Positions 43,280 through 52,411 of a DNA stretch of 64,000 nucleotides are shown here, in pieces (position 1 is the stretch's first letter; each line of letters opens with the position of its first letter). Source of the stretch: VRUE01 sp963770315 (GTDB lineage Bacteria; Actinomycetota; Thermoleophilia; Solirubrobacterales; 70-9); the NCBI GenBank assembly GCA_963770315.1, contig CAVYPC010000002.1, positions 2,232,001 to 2,296,000 of the forward strand. Direction: 5' to 3'. Both the position numbers and the translations under genes were made by a program. The notes below the pieces were generated by a model, which saw only the letters and a program-made list of their open reading frames with translations, searched no databases and was not told where the DNA came from.

Positions 43280-43930
43280 TCAGTCGCCCAGGGCGGTCTT
43301 CAACTCGGCCACCTGCGCGCGCAGGTCGGCGAGCTCTCGCTCCAGGCGCTCGAGGCGCTGCTCGGCGGGGACCCCATCGCTCGCCATCTGAGCGGAAGGC
43401 TCGGCGGGGGTAGCGGCCGCTGTTGCGTCGACGATCGACCCGTCCTCCTCACCTCCGAGGAGATGCGCGTAGCGCTCCTCCTTTTGCCCAGGCCGGCGCT
43501 CGAGCCGGGCGACGTACCCTCGCTCGATCAAGCGCTCCAACGTCCCCTGCACCGCGGCGAGATCCGCCAGGCGGTGCAGGCGGTCGCTGCGCTGCTTCAG
43601 CTCGCCCGGGGTCTGGATGCCGCGCAGCATCAGGACGGCGAGCAGGGCCGTCTCCTCCGGCGACAGCTCGAGCGCCTCCTCGATCAGCTGGCGATACTTC
43701 GGCGCGCGGCTGCCGGGACCGCTGGCGAGGCGGGTCCAGCCGCGCAATGCGAGCCGCCGCAGCGCCTCGCGCACGATCGCCTCGTCGTACTCGACGACCG
43801 GGTCCCGGTTGGTCGCCTGGTTGCAGGCCAGCCGCAGCGCGTTCAGCGAGAGCGGATACGCGTCCGGCGTCGTGCGCTGCTTCTCGAGCAGGCAACCCAC
43901 CACGCGGATCTCTATGGCATCAGGCTCCAT
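43280..43930 (-). CDS. YceH (DUF480) family protein
   Basis: The 216 aa start MEPDAIEIRVVGCLLEKQRT, followed by TTPDAYPLSLNALRLACNQA TNRDPV split across the conserved region, and two winged-helix-like domains (LRGIQTPGELKQRSDRLHRL). The C-terminal 50 residues end with a leucine-rich coiled coil (RLERLERELADLRAQVAELK). Function of YceH is not established. Convergent with the ATPase remnant. Confidence 0.9.
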   Translation of the reverse strand: MEPDAIEIRVVGCLLEKQRTTPDAYPLSLNALRLACNQATNRDPVVEYDEAIVREALRRLALRGWTRLASGPGSRAPKYRQLIEEALELSPEETALLAVLMLRGIQTPGELKQRSDRLHRLADLAAVQGTLERLIERGYVARLERRPGQKEERYAHLLGGEEDGSIVDATAAATPAEPSAQMASDGVPAEQRLERLERELADLRAQVAELKTALGD

Positions 43931-43955
43931 CTACAGTCCCGCTGCGTTCAAGCAA

Positions 43956-44028
<73 letters not shown>

Positions 44029-44056
44029 GGAACGATCAACTTTAGCGGCGCACTGC

Positions 44057-44533
44057 TCATCCTGAGCCGCCGCGCGCGACCCGCTTCGCCTCGGCTGCAC
44101 CGAGGTAGGGCGTAAGGACGAACTGGGTCGCCTCCGGAGCGATGGCGGGGAGCTCGCTGCAGCGGTCGAAGTTGAGGCGCTGGGCGATCAGCATGGCGAC
44201 ACCCCCCACCATCGTCTTCTCGGTGATCTCGGGAAGCCACTCACCCTCCTGGCGCTCGGCGCGCCCTGGCTGCAATGCAGCGGCGAAATGCTCGATCATG
44301 CGGTCGTAGCGGGCAAAACCCGCCCTGCCCCCCGCCATCGCCTCGTTGGTCAGAACCTGGGCCGCAGCGGGATCCGCGGCGGCGAAGGTAAGCGCCGCCC
44401 GAATGCCGGCCGACACCTTTGCCGGCCACCCGGCCTCGGAGGCGCAAGCCGTCTCGACGCGAATCTGCAGGCGGGCTAGAGCGGACTCAAAGGCGGTTGC
44501 GAAATCGTCAGGGTGCCGTGCCTCGTCCCTCAT
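44057..44533 (-). pseudogene. TetR-like regulator lacking the DNA-binding domain
   Basis: The sequence ESALARLQIRVETACASEAG and ADPAAAQVLTNEAMAGGRAG, ending with a MVGGVAMLIAQRLN helix, resembles the ligand-binding half of TetR-family proteins. The N-terminal helix-turn-helix is missing; the frame runs back into the 3' end of the secreted-protein gene (stop 44508). It looks like a 5'-truncated remnant, though expression as a short protein is not excluded. Confidence 0.55.
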
Positions 44534-47420
44534 GCCCCGCCGCGCCGCGCTTCGCCGTCCGCGCTCGCTTGTGCTTGCCTTTCCTCTTCCCCCCACAGTC
44601 AGCCCGCATCACAGGGCTGGCGCTCGACCGCTTCCCGTTATGCCCAGTGAAGTCCACAGCGGCCTTCGAGGTAGCCCCACACAGGTTGCGGCTGTTGACG
44701 ATCAGCCCCTTCTTGCCGCCCTGCATCTTCAAGACGACTTTGGAGAGCGGCGCGTCCGGTGAGTTTTCAAGCGTAGCCCTGATCCCGCCGTTGGCGGAGT
44801 CGATCCGAACGCTGACCTCGACATCGACTAAGCCGTGCAGATCGAAGACGAGATCCGGCAGCTTGTGGCTCGAGGACCTAAGCCAGACCGGCCCTTCGAG
44901 CGGTTCTTCGAGCAGCGGCGTCCAGGCTTTGATGAAGCCGTACTGGGCTCCGGGAGGACAGGCCTTGGCGGCGAACTGGACGCGGGTGCAGATCGTCCTG
45001 ATGTGGGCCTGGTCGAGGAATGCGGATCTCGGCAATCTCACAACTAGGTCTTTGACGTTGGCATCGCCTTTTCTCGGCGTGTAGGTGGCGATCAACCCCG
45101 GGTGCCCGCCGCGCTTGGTGCCGCCTTTGAGAGCCAGGTCGAGCTTCGGCTTGAAGCCCAGGTTCAGGCAGTTTGCGGCCTGGTAGCGATCTGAGAGCGC
45201 TACCGGGACGTCGTCGGATGGATCGAAGACGTTCAGGTAGGAGCCAAAGAGAGTCGCTTTGGCGCTCGATTCATCGCAACCCGTCGGGTTGAGGAGGAAG
45301 TTATGCCGATCTACGTAGACCCTCAGGTCCCTGACCTTCAAGACGATGCCGTCGAGGATGTGGGGGATCGGGTCTGAGTTGGCGCCGTCGACTTCGACTT
45401 CGGCGGTCTTTGAGTTGAGGGTCAAAGCGAGCCTGACGACCACCGTTCCGGCGTCAAAGGGTCCGGCCACAGCCGGGGTCACCGAGATCACACTCAAGGG
45501 ATCGCCGTGGTAGGGGCCTCCGAGGTAAATCTGGCCGCCGACGTAGGTCAGGGCTCCCCCCACTCCGGCTCCAGCCAGGGTGTGGCCGATCAGCGAGCTG
45601 GCGGGACAGCTTGGATTTGCGATCTCCTGGCGACCGGTCTTCGATCTGGCGACCGCGATCGCCGAATCGGGGCATTTGCTCACTCCGACCAGGGAGCCGA
45701 TCTCCCCCGGGGGCAGGATCGAAGAGAACTTGGTCATGTCCTGTTCGCCGTCTGATCTGATCAAGCGCATGTTGAAGGGAGAGAAAGAGCCGGCGTTGTT
45801 GTTCAGCGCTCCGGCGCTGAAGCCGGGATGGAAGGGCGGCACGCCCCCCGGTGGGCAGGGCCCTCCGCCGACTCCCCTGGTGATCTTGAAAGAGGAGGTC
45901 GCCGTGGTCGGGTTACTGGGATCCGACCAGGGGTAGAACTTTGCCTCGGTGGTGTAAGTGCCGCAGGCCGATGGGGTGATCAGCGGCGCCCTGGCGCCTT
46001 CTTTGAAGTGGAAGTTGAAGTGGCCGATCGGGACCTGGGGGCTGTTTTCCAGGGTCGCGACGAGTTGCCCGGTTTTCGGATCCGGTTCCACTTTCAGCGG
46101 CACTTTTACGATCACGCCGAGGTTGGTGTTCCTCAGGACCAGGTAGAGCGCGATCAGGCTGTCGAATGGGTTCTCCGCGCCTGGGGTGGTCGTCGCCGCG
46201 TCGTCTTGTTGGGCCAAGAAGACAGATCCGTTGATCGCTTCGTCCAGAACTGGCGTTTGAGTTTCAAGCGAACCCAGCTTGGAGGCCTCCGGGCAGCCTT
46301 CTCCCGGTTGGGAGTGAAGCGTCTCCTTGGCTATCTGGGCTGGGGTGCAGATCGCCAGGCCTTCTCCTACCGAGGGATTGATCGTCAGCCCTTCCGGCAG
46401 GGTGATCACCGCTTTCTTCACATAGGACTGGGCCAGCCCTTCGACGCTGGTCAGGCCTTCGTCTTTGAAGTCGACGTTGAAGTCCAGGCCCGAGCCGGTC
46501 TCCGCCGATTCGGTGCCGAGCTTGGATTCGGTCTTCGGTGAGAAGCCGAGTTTGCCGCAGCCGGTGAAGGGCTGGGGGTTGCCCTGGGCGTCGTGGATCG
46601 TCACCCCGCCTGAATCGGTGTCGAGCAGACCGTCTTTGTCGCCGTCGGTCCAGGAGGTCGCGTCATAGGTGATCGCCAGCGCTTCGGCGCAGTTGGTCGG
46701 CAAGGTGAGCAGCGGCCTTGGGTTGGGTGGGGTCGGGCAGAGCTCGCCGTTGCCTTCGAATTCGAACTCGTCGATCGCGTCGCGCGCCAGTTCTTCGTGG
46801 GCTCTTTCCTTCAGGCATTCGCCGCGCAATCCGTCGTGGCTCGGGTCGCTCGGGTTGCCCCAGACCGTGATCTTGGAGCCGATCACTTCGACGACCTGCG
46901 GCGTCTTTCTCAGGAGGGCGATCACGTGGTAGGGGGCTTCGGGGCTGAGCACGAACTCGACCACGATGTTTGCTTCGCCGCCGACGTTCCAACCGACCCG
47001 CAAGAGCACCCCGGGGGGCGTGGTCAGGTTGTAGACCGGCGAGGAGCGCCACCCTCCCAGGTCGAGTGAGACGGCGGTGACGCCGAGTTGGGTCTCGAGC
47101 GGGCAGTTGGCGCCCTGCAGGAAGGCCAGCGAGGAGCAGCGCGGGTAGGCGGTCGGGTCGCCGATCAAGCCGGGTGCCAGATGGCTGAAGAAGTCCTTGA
47201 GCCGCCCTTCGGCGAAGGGGCCTTTTTCGTCTTCGGCGAAATTGACCCCGAAGGATCCCGTCACCGCATAGGGATGGGATCCCGCCTGGGTTGCCATGCT
47301 GCCGTCTTCGTTGGTGAAGATGAAATCGAAGCCGAAGAGGCCGAAGTGGGCCTGGGCTGCAGCAGGGGCGAAGGCCGCGCCGGCGAGGGCGATCGCAAAG
47401 ATCGAGATCAGGCGCTTCAT
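44508..47420 (-). CDS. Large secreted protein with four related internal modules
   Basis: The 970-aa protein has a clean signal peptide (MKRLISIFAIALAGAAFAPA, cleavage after AQA near residue 24). No named domain was recognised. Four modules share a pattern LP.G....(C)P...A.lG..., a Gly/Tyr-containing strand, and a conserved late ATLENSP or C motif: about residues 80-190, 336-490, 565-720 and 791-915. Many cysteines recur at equivalent places. The C-terminus is a basic tail (GGKRKGKHKRARTAKRGAAG). ATG overlaps the upstream gene's stop by four bases (ATGA), so the two are coupled. Likely cell-surface or exported; function unknown. Confidence 0.85.
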   Translation of the reverse strand: MKRLISIFAIALAGAAFAPAAAQAHFGLFGFDFIFTNEDGSMATQAGSHPYAVTGSFGVNFAEDEKGPFAEGRLKDFFSHLAPGLIGDPTAYPRCSSLAFLQGANCPLETQLGVTAVSLDLGGWRSSPVYNLTTPPGVLLRVGWNVGGEANIVVEFVLSPEAPYHVIALLRKTPQVVEVIGSKITVWGNPSDPSHDGLRGECLKERAHEELARDAIDEFEFEGNGELCPTPPNPRPLLTLPTNCAEALAITYDATSWTDGDKDGLLDTDSGGVTIHDAQGNPQPFTGCGKLGFSPKTESKLGTESAETGSGLDFNVDFKDEGLTSVEGLAQSYVKKAVITLPEGLTINPSVGEGLAICTPAQIAKETLHSQPGEGCPEASKLGSLETQTPVLDEAINGSVFLAQQDDAATTTPGAENPFDSLIALYLVLRNTNLGVIVKVPLKVEPDPKTGQLVATLENSPQVPIGHFNFHFKEGARAPLITPSACGTYTTEAKFYPWSDPSNPTTATSSFKITRGVGGGPCPPGGVPPFHPGFSAGALNNNAGSFSPFNMRLIRSDGEQDMTKFSSILPPGEIGSLVGVSKCPDSAIAVARSKTGRQEIANPSCPASSLIGHTLAGAGVGGALTYVGGQIYLGGPYHGDPLSVISVTPAVAGPFDAGTVVVRLALTLNSKTAEVEVDGANSDPIPHILDGIVLKVRDLRVYVDRHNFLLNPTGCDESSAKATLFGSYLNVFDPSDDVPVALSDRYQAANCLNLGFKPKLDLALKGGTKRGGHPGLIATYTPRKGDANVKDLVVRLPRSAFLDQAHIRTICTRVQFAAKACPPGAQYGFIKAWTPLLEEPLEGPVWLRSSSHKLPDLVFDLHGLVDVEVSVRIDSANGGIRATLENSPDAPLSKVVLKMQGGKKGLIVNSRNLCGATSKAAVDFTGHNGKRSSASPVMRADCGGKRKGKHKRARTAKRGAAGHEGRGTAP

Positions 47421-50400
47421 CGTTTGGCCCTCCCGTTGTGGTTGGCGGTTCGGCTTGCCTTTTGCTTTGCGCCTCGCTTGAGGCAGCGGACCTTGCCCGC
47501 CCTGCGCACCTGGCGGCGGCCTTTGGCGCAGCGTCGCTTCGAGGGCGCTTTTTTGACGGTGCTGCCGGGACCGCGGAGAGAGGAAGAGGCAGGGGTCGGA
47601 TCGTTTGGCGCCGAGACCGGGCCCTGGCAGGCTTCGCCTTCGCACTGGGGCCGCTCGGGGAGCTGGGGGAAGCCGCCGCCTACGCGGGCGTCATAGAGGT
47701 CGACCGAGCCGGGATCCTGGGGCAGGAGGCTCGATTCGGTGGTGAAGAAGACATCTGCCCCATCCGGGCTCGCTTCCCAGAATTCCGATTCGAAGGGGCT
47801 TTCGCCGCTCGAGATCAGATACAGGCAGCCGCCATTTTGGGGGAAGTAGGAGGAGCTTTCTTCGTTACAGCCCCCCGTTCCCGGCGCCTCCCACTCATAG
47901 ACGTCCTGGGCGCCGTTGGTGTCGCGCGGCAAGAGCGCGTCGTTTGAGTTGAAGAAGAGGCGCTTGCCGTCGGCGGAGAGGACGTTTGAGGCGTGCAGCG
48001 GGTGTTCCCAGGTGGGGATCCAGGCTGCGGCCTGGACTTTGGTTTCGCGGCCTTCTTGTCTGTACGGTTCTGGGAGTTCGCGGGTGGCGGGACGTGCGCC
48101 GCTCGGGTTGCACGAGATGCAACGCAGCTGCCCGCCTGCGGTGTAGGTGTAGACCTCTACCGCTGGCTTGCCGCTGCTCGCGGCGGAGTTGTCGAAGTTG
48201 GTTAGAGGCGCGCGCGACTCGAAGGCGATGCGAGAGCCGTTGGGGCTGACCCTGGTGGCGCGGCGGTACGTGCTCCGATCGGCGATGTTGTAGGCGGTGG
48301 TAACCGCGCCGAGGTCTTTTACGCCGGCGTCGCTTTCGAGCACGGTGGCGACAAACTCGAAGGAGCCCGAGCCGGCTTCGTAGAGGTAGAGGTTGGGCTT
48401 GCCCGCGCTCGCTTCATCGCCCTCGCTGTTTTGCCCAGATCCCGCCAACACGTCGGTGGAGAGGAAGTAGACGCGCGAGAGGTCCTGCGAGAAGCCAGCC
48501 ACTCCTCCTTGGCTAGCGCCGCCTTCGAACGCCCTGACATGGTGGGCGATCAGCCTCGACGCTTCCCCCGCTTCGGCTTCGCCCAGGTCGAACTCGTAGA
48601 GGTCTTGGCCTTCTGAGTAGAGGGCTTTGGAGCCATCGGAGGCGGCGGCCCAGAAGAAGGCGTTGTTACCGGTGCTGACCGCGATCGTGCAGGCTTTGGT
48701 GGCTTTGGCGCATTCGCCTTTGACGATGCCCTGCTCGGGGTGGCGGCGCAGGTAGATCTTTCCTTCTTGACCGCCCGAGGTCCAGTAGACCAGCGAGCCG
48801 TCGGCGGAGACGGCACCTTCCTGGTTGGAATTCCGGCCGCTCCCGACCGCGGCGTCAGCGGTGTCGGCCGTGCCGCCGGGCAGGACGCTGACCAGGTGAA
48901 GACCACTGCCGAAGCGGTCATAGAGCTGGGCGTTCACTCCCGCGGCGGCATCGGCGGTGAGTGGCGCCTTGGCAAGGAAGATCGCGTGGCGGGAGTTGGC
49001 GGAGACGCCCTGGACCGAGTATGCGTCGACATAGTGGCTCCTTGCCTCGCCTTCGAGCGCCAGCGGGGCCGTGGTCAGCGTTTCGAAGCTGCCGGCGCCG
49101 GCGTCGCAGTTCTGGCGCCGGTAGAGGTTGGCGGCTTCGGGCTGGGCGTCGGGGTTCAAGGCCGGGGTCTGGTAGTCGACCAGCCAAGCGCTGCAGAGGT
49201 CAGGCGAGAAGGCGATGAATTCGCGAGAGGCGCCTGCCGCGATGCCGGGGATGCGGCGGCCCAGGTAGGGCGGGTGGATACCCTCGCTCGACCAGCCGGC
49301 TCCTTCCTGACGGGTGGCCAGGTACTGGTTGAACTTGAAGCTATTGGAAGGTTCCTCACCGAAGGCGGGGACCCCCTTGGTGGCGTAGGCGAGCCTCTCG
49401 CCGTCGGGGGACACCTGGACGTAGCCGCCGGGGTCCGAGTCACTGCTCGAGCCGCTGACGATGTCGGCGCCGTTTTTGTCGACCGGGCTGACCATCTCAT
49501 AGGCGCGGCAGTCGGGCAGCGGGGCCGAGGCGCCGGTCCGGAAGGCATCGTTGGGGCAGGGCGCGGGGGGCTCGGGGCGCCGGTAGGTGGTGAGGGTGCG
49601 GTCTTCGCCTTCGCTCACACCGCCGTTTAAGACGGCGGTGTTGGTGCAGAGGTAGCGCCAGTGGTAGGTGGCGCCCGCTTTGAGGCCGGCGAGGAGGACC
49701 GGCAGCGGATGGTCGCCGCGGTCCGATCCGACGGAGACCTCCGGCGTGCTCTGCCCGTAAGAAGCATCGGGGCCGTAGTCGACGTGACAGCTGGTCGGGA
49801 AGCCTTCGGGATTGACCAGCGCCTTCAAGGTGGCCTCGGTGTCCGTAGCGCTGATGACCTGCTCGGCGGAGATCGCCGGCGGGCCGAGGGTCTTGAAGCT
49901 CACATCGGGACTGGTCTCGGTTTCGCCGCCGATTTTTGCCCGCAGGCGGACGTGGTAGACGGTTGCCCCCTGCAGGGGACTGATGTCGGCGTGCACCGAT
50001 ACGGGGCTGGTGCCCGAGCCGATCGTCGCCGGGGACTCCGCGCAGGGGGCGGTGCTGCCATAGGCGATCGTGGTGCCGTATTCGAAGCGGCATTCGCCGC
50101 TCAGCGCGCCGCCGGGGTTGACCGTGCCTTTGAGCGTGGCGCTGGTTTCGGTGACGTTGGTGGCGGGGAAGGCCCTCGCTTTGAAGCAGCCGACCGGTTC
50201 GGTGCCGTAGGCGCGGATGAAGGCTTTTCCGGTCCTATCGTCGCCGGGTGAGCTGGCTTCGCTGCTGAGGTTGGTGACGTAGAGGTTGCCCGGCGCTTCG
50301 CTTCCCGGGCAGAGGTTGGCGGCGAGGCCGGTGGAGGCGACGAATTCATCCTTGCCGAAGTGTTCGACCACGTTGCCGGCGGGGTCGAACTCGAAGATCG

Positions 50401-52288
50401 GGTCGATCGGGACCGGGGTCCCGCCACCCACTCCGTTGACCGGGCCAAAGGCGTAGACGTGACCTGCCGCGGCGACGGCGACGGCCTTCGGGATCGGTTG
50501 GACTTCGCCAAGCTTGGGGATTTCAAAGCGCTCGAGCTCTTCGCATTCCCCGCCGGCGTTGAAGGACAGCTTGCGCACACCCAGCTGGAATTCGTAGGCG
50601 GCGTAGAGCTTGCCCGCGGAGTCAGTGGCGAGCGACTGCACTTTGCCGGGCACCGAGCACTCGTCCTGGTAAGCGCCGCCGGTGTCGAAGCGCTGGATGC
50701 GGTTCTGATCGCCGACGTAGACCCTGTCGGTGGGGTCGATCGCGATGAAGTCGCCGATCCCCCATTCACCGAACTCGCCTTCCTTGGCGCCTTTGCTGCC
50801 GGCTTTGCAGCTGTCGGCGGCTTTGCAGACCTCGGTGCCGCCGCCGTCGAGGAGGGTGGCGGTTATGTTGGCGGGCGAGACGTTCGCCTGGACTTCGGGC
50901 GCCGGCGGCGTGCTCGGCGCCGGGGAGGTGGCGAGGTTCTCGCTCAGCTTGGCGGCTTCGGAGAAGCCGGCGGCAAAGAGGCCGCTGGTCTTGACTTCGC
51001 ACTGGAAGACCGCGGCGGCGGCGAGGTCGGCTGCGGTCACCGTGTAGGTCTGATTGCTGGCGTGTTCTTTGATGCTCTCGCCGTTGCGGTACCAGTGGTA
51101 GTTGAAGTTTCCACTGCTGTCCTTCCAGCCCGCTTCGCCTGGATCGCAGCTGAGCGTCTGCCCGCCACCGCCGCCAACCGTGAGCGGGGCACTTGCTTCG
51201 GGGACAGGGATCGGGGTTGGATGGCGCGGGGCAGGGCGCCCGGGGGCCGGGGCGATCAGCTGCCCGGGGTCTGAGAGCTGGGTGGAGGCGGCGTCGGCGT
51301 TGGTGGCGGTGACCCGGCACTGGATCGCCTTGCCTTTGTCTTCTGCGGTGGCGATATAGGTGGAGGCGGTGGCGCCTTCGATCTCGCCGCCGTTGCGAAG
51401 CCACTGGTAGGAGATCGATTCGGCAACGGTCGGAGTCGAGCATTTGAGCTGGGCGCCGGCGTCGAGGGTGACGGTGAGCGGCGACACGTCATCGCCCGCG
51501 AGGTTGCCTTCGAAAGTGACGACGAAGGGGTTCGATCCGGTGACCGAGACCGAGCCGCCAACTCCGGCGATCGAGGGCAATGCATTCAGCGCGGTTTGGA
51601 TTTCCGCGGCCGAGGCGTTGAAGGGCAGGGGAGCGGTTTCGGCGTTGGTCCCTTCTGGGAAGGGATTGGTGAAGTTCAGCCTGAAGGTCCCGGCGCTCTG
51701 GGCGATGGAGATTTCCTGGGTCTCTTTGTTGGTCGAGTCATCGGGGCCGAAAGCGACCGTGTCGCCGCCGAAAGCCGCGAGGAACTGGCCGGCGGGGGAG
51801 AACTTCTGCACGCGCTGGTTGGATGGGAAGCCAGTGTCGACAACGTAGACGTTGCCGGCGGAGTCGACGGCGACGCCCTGGGGGGTGCCAAGCTGACCCG
51901 CGCCACTTCCTCCGACCCCCGCTTTGCAGACGTCGCCGTTATCGGGCACGCATATCTCAAAGCCCGTGCCGGTGTTGCCGGGTCCCGACTGGACCACGTC
52001 CCAGCCCCAGGTCTTGACGAATTCGCCCAGGGGGTTGAACTCGACGATGCGGTTGCCAATCAGATCGGCGACGAAGACGTGGCCGTCTTTGGGGTCGGCG
52101 GCCACACCGCTGGGAGAGTTGCACCGCTGGCCGGCCGGCTGGCCGCTATCGCAGCGCTGCCAGAGCTGCGGCGGGGCCGCGGAGGCGGCGGCCGCAACGA
52201 GGAGGAGGGCGCAGACGCAGACCGCCAGCGCGGCCAGCGCCCTCGCTGCGATTGGTCGCCTAGCCGGTGCCTTCCCCTTAGCCCTCAT
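47417..52288 (-). CDS. Giant secreted NHL/propeller protein with fibronectin-like and WD40-like segments
   Basis: About 1623 aa with an N-terminal signal peptide (AALAVCVCALLLVAAAASA). Order: NHL-type repeats (GVAADPKDGHVFVADLIGNR), a module with NASAAEIQTALNALPSI, Ig-like segments (QCRVTATNADAAS), more NHL repeats (FIAIDPTDRVYVGDQNRIQR), two fibronectin-III-like modules (ATLKGTVNPGG; TLKALVNPEGFPTSCHVDYG), and a TolB-like propeller (VSPDGERLAYATKG; ASPDGADVFFTT). Ends in a Cys-containing basic tail (CAKGRRQVRRAGKVRCLKRG). Start taken as the second ATG (52288), just before the signal peptide. Probably an adhesion or surface scaffold; function unknown. Confidence 0.85.
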   Translation of the reverse strand: MRAKGKAPARRPIAARALAALAVCVCALLLVAAAASAAPPQLWQRCDSGQPAGQRCNSPSGVAADPKDGHVFVADLIGNRIVEFNPLGEFVKTWGWDVVQSGPGNTGTGFEICVPDNGDVCKAGVGGSGAGQLGTPQGVAVDSAGNVYVVDTGFPSNQRVQKFSPAGQFLAAFGGDTVAFGPDDSTNKETQEISIAQSAGTFRLNFTNPFPEGTNAETAPLPFNASAAEIQTALNALPSIAGVGGSVSVTGSNPFVVTFEGNLAGDDVSPLTVTLDAGAQLKCSTPTVAESISYQWLRNGGEIEGATASTYIATAEDKGKAIQCRVTATNADAASTQLSDPGQLIAPAPGRPAPRHPTPIPVPEASAPLTVGGGGGQTLSCDPGEAGWKDSSGNFNYHWYRNGESIKEHASNQTYTVTAADLAAAAVFQCEVKTSGLFAAGFSEAAKLSENLATSPAPSTPPAPEVQANVSPANITATLLDGGGTEVCKAADSCKAGSKGAKEGEFGEWGIGDFIAIDPTDRVYVGDQNRIQRFDTGGAYQDECSVPGKVQSLATDSAGKLYAAYEFQLGVRKLSFNAGGECEELERFEIPKLGEVQPIPKAVAVAAAGHVYAFGPVNGVGGGTPVPIDPIFEFDPAGNVVEHFGKDEFVASTGLAANLCPGSEAPGNLYVTNLSSEASSPGDDRTGKAFIRAYGTEPVGCFKARAFPATNVTETSATLKGTVNPGGALSGECRFEYGTTIAYGSTAPCAESPATIGSGTSPVSVHADISPLQGATVYHVRLRAKIGGETETSPDVSFKTLGPPAISAEQVISATDTEATLKALVNPEGFPTSCHVDYGPDASYGQSTPEVSVGSDRGDHPLPVLLAGLKAGATYHWRYLCTNTAVLNGGVSEGEDRTLTTYRRPEPPAPCPNDAFRTGASAPLPDCRAYEMVSPVDKNGADIVSGSSSDSDPGGYVQVSPDGERLAYATKGVPAFGEEPSNSFKFNQYLATRQEGAGWSSEGIHPPYLGRRIPGIAAGASREFIAFSPDLCSAWLVDYQTPALNPDAQPEAANLYRRQNCDAGAGSFETLTTAPLALEGEARSHYVDAYSVQGVSANSRHAIFLAKAPLTADAAAGVNAQLYDRFGSGLHLVSVLPGGTADTADAAVGSGRNSNQEGAVSADGSLVYWTSGGQEGKIYLRRHPEQGIVKGECAKATKACTIAVSTGNNAFFWAAASDGSKALYSEGQDLYEFDLGEAEAGEASRLIAHHVRAFEGGASQGGVAGFSQDLSRVYFLSTDVLAGSGQNSEGDEASAGKPNLYLYEAGSGSFEFVATVLESDAGVKDLGAVTTAYNIADRSTYRRATRVSPNGSRIAFESRAPLTNFDNSAASSGKPAVEVYTYTAGGQLRCISCNPSGARPATRELPEPYRQEGRETKVQAAAWIPTWEHPLHASNVLSADGKRLFFNSNDALLPRDTNGAQDVYEWEAPGTGGCNEESSSYFPQNGGCLYLISSGESPFESEFWEASPDGADVFFTTESSLLPQDPGSVDLYDARVGGGFPQLPERPQCEGEACQGPVSAPNDPTPASSSLRGPGSTVKKAPSKRRCAKGRRQVRRAGKVRCLKRGAKQKASRTANHNGRAKR

Positions 52289-52349
52289 CTGCTCTCCTCG
52301 CTGTCTCATCGGTGTGGATCGTCTGCGGCGTGTCGCTGGCGGTCGGACC

Positions 52350-52364
52350 GTGGAGGGCCTCCAC
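52350..52364. repeat. Perfect short hairpin between the collagen-like and NHL genes
   Basis: GTGGAGG-G-CCTCCAC lies in the 123-nt gap 52289-52411. It has no U-run on the minus strand. It may act as an operon-internal processing or partial termination site; nothing else is recognised in the gap. Confidence 0.35.
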
Positions 52365-52411
52365 CCCGGGCGGCTTGCCGCTCGGGGTGTCGACCGGCTC
52401 TCACTCGTGGG

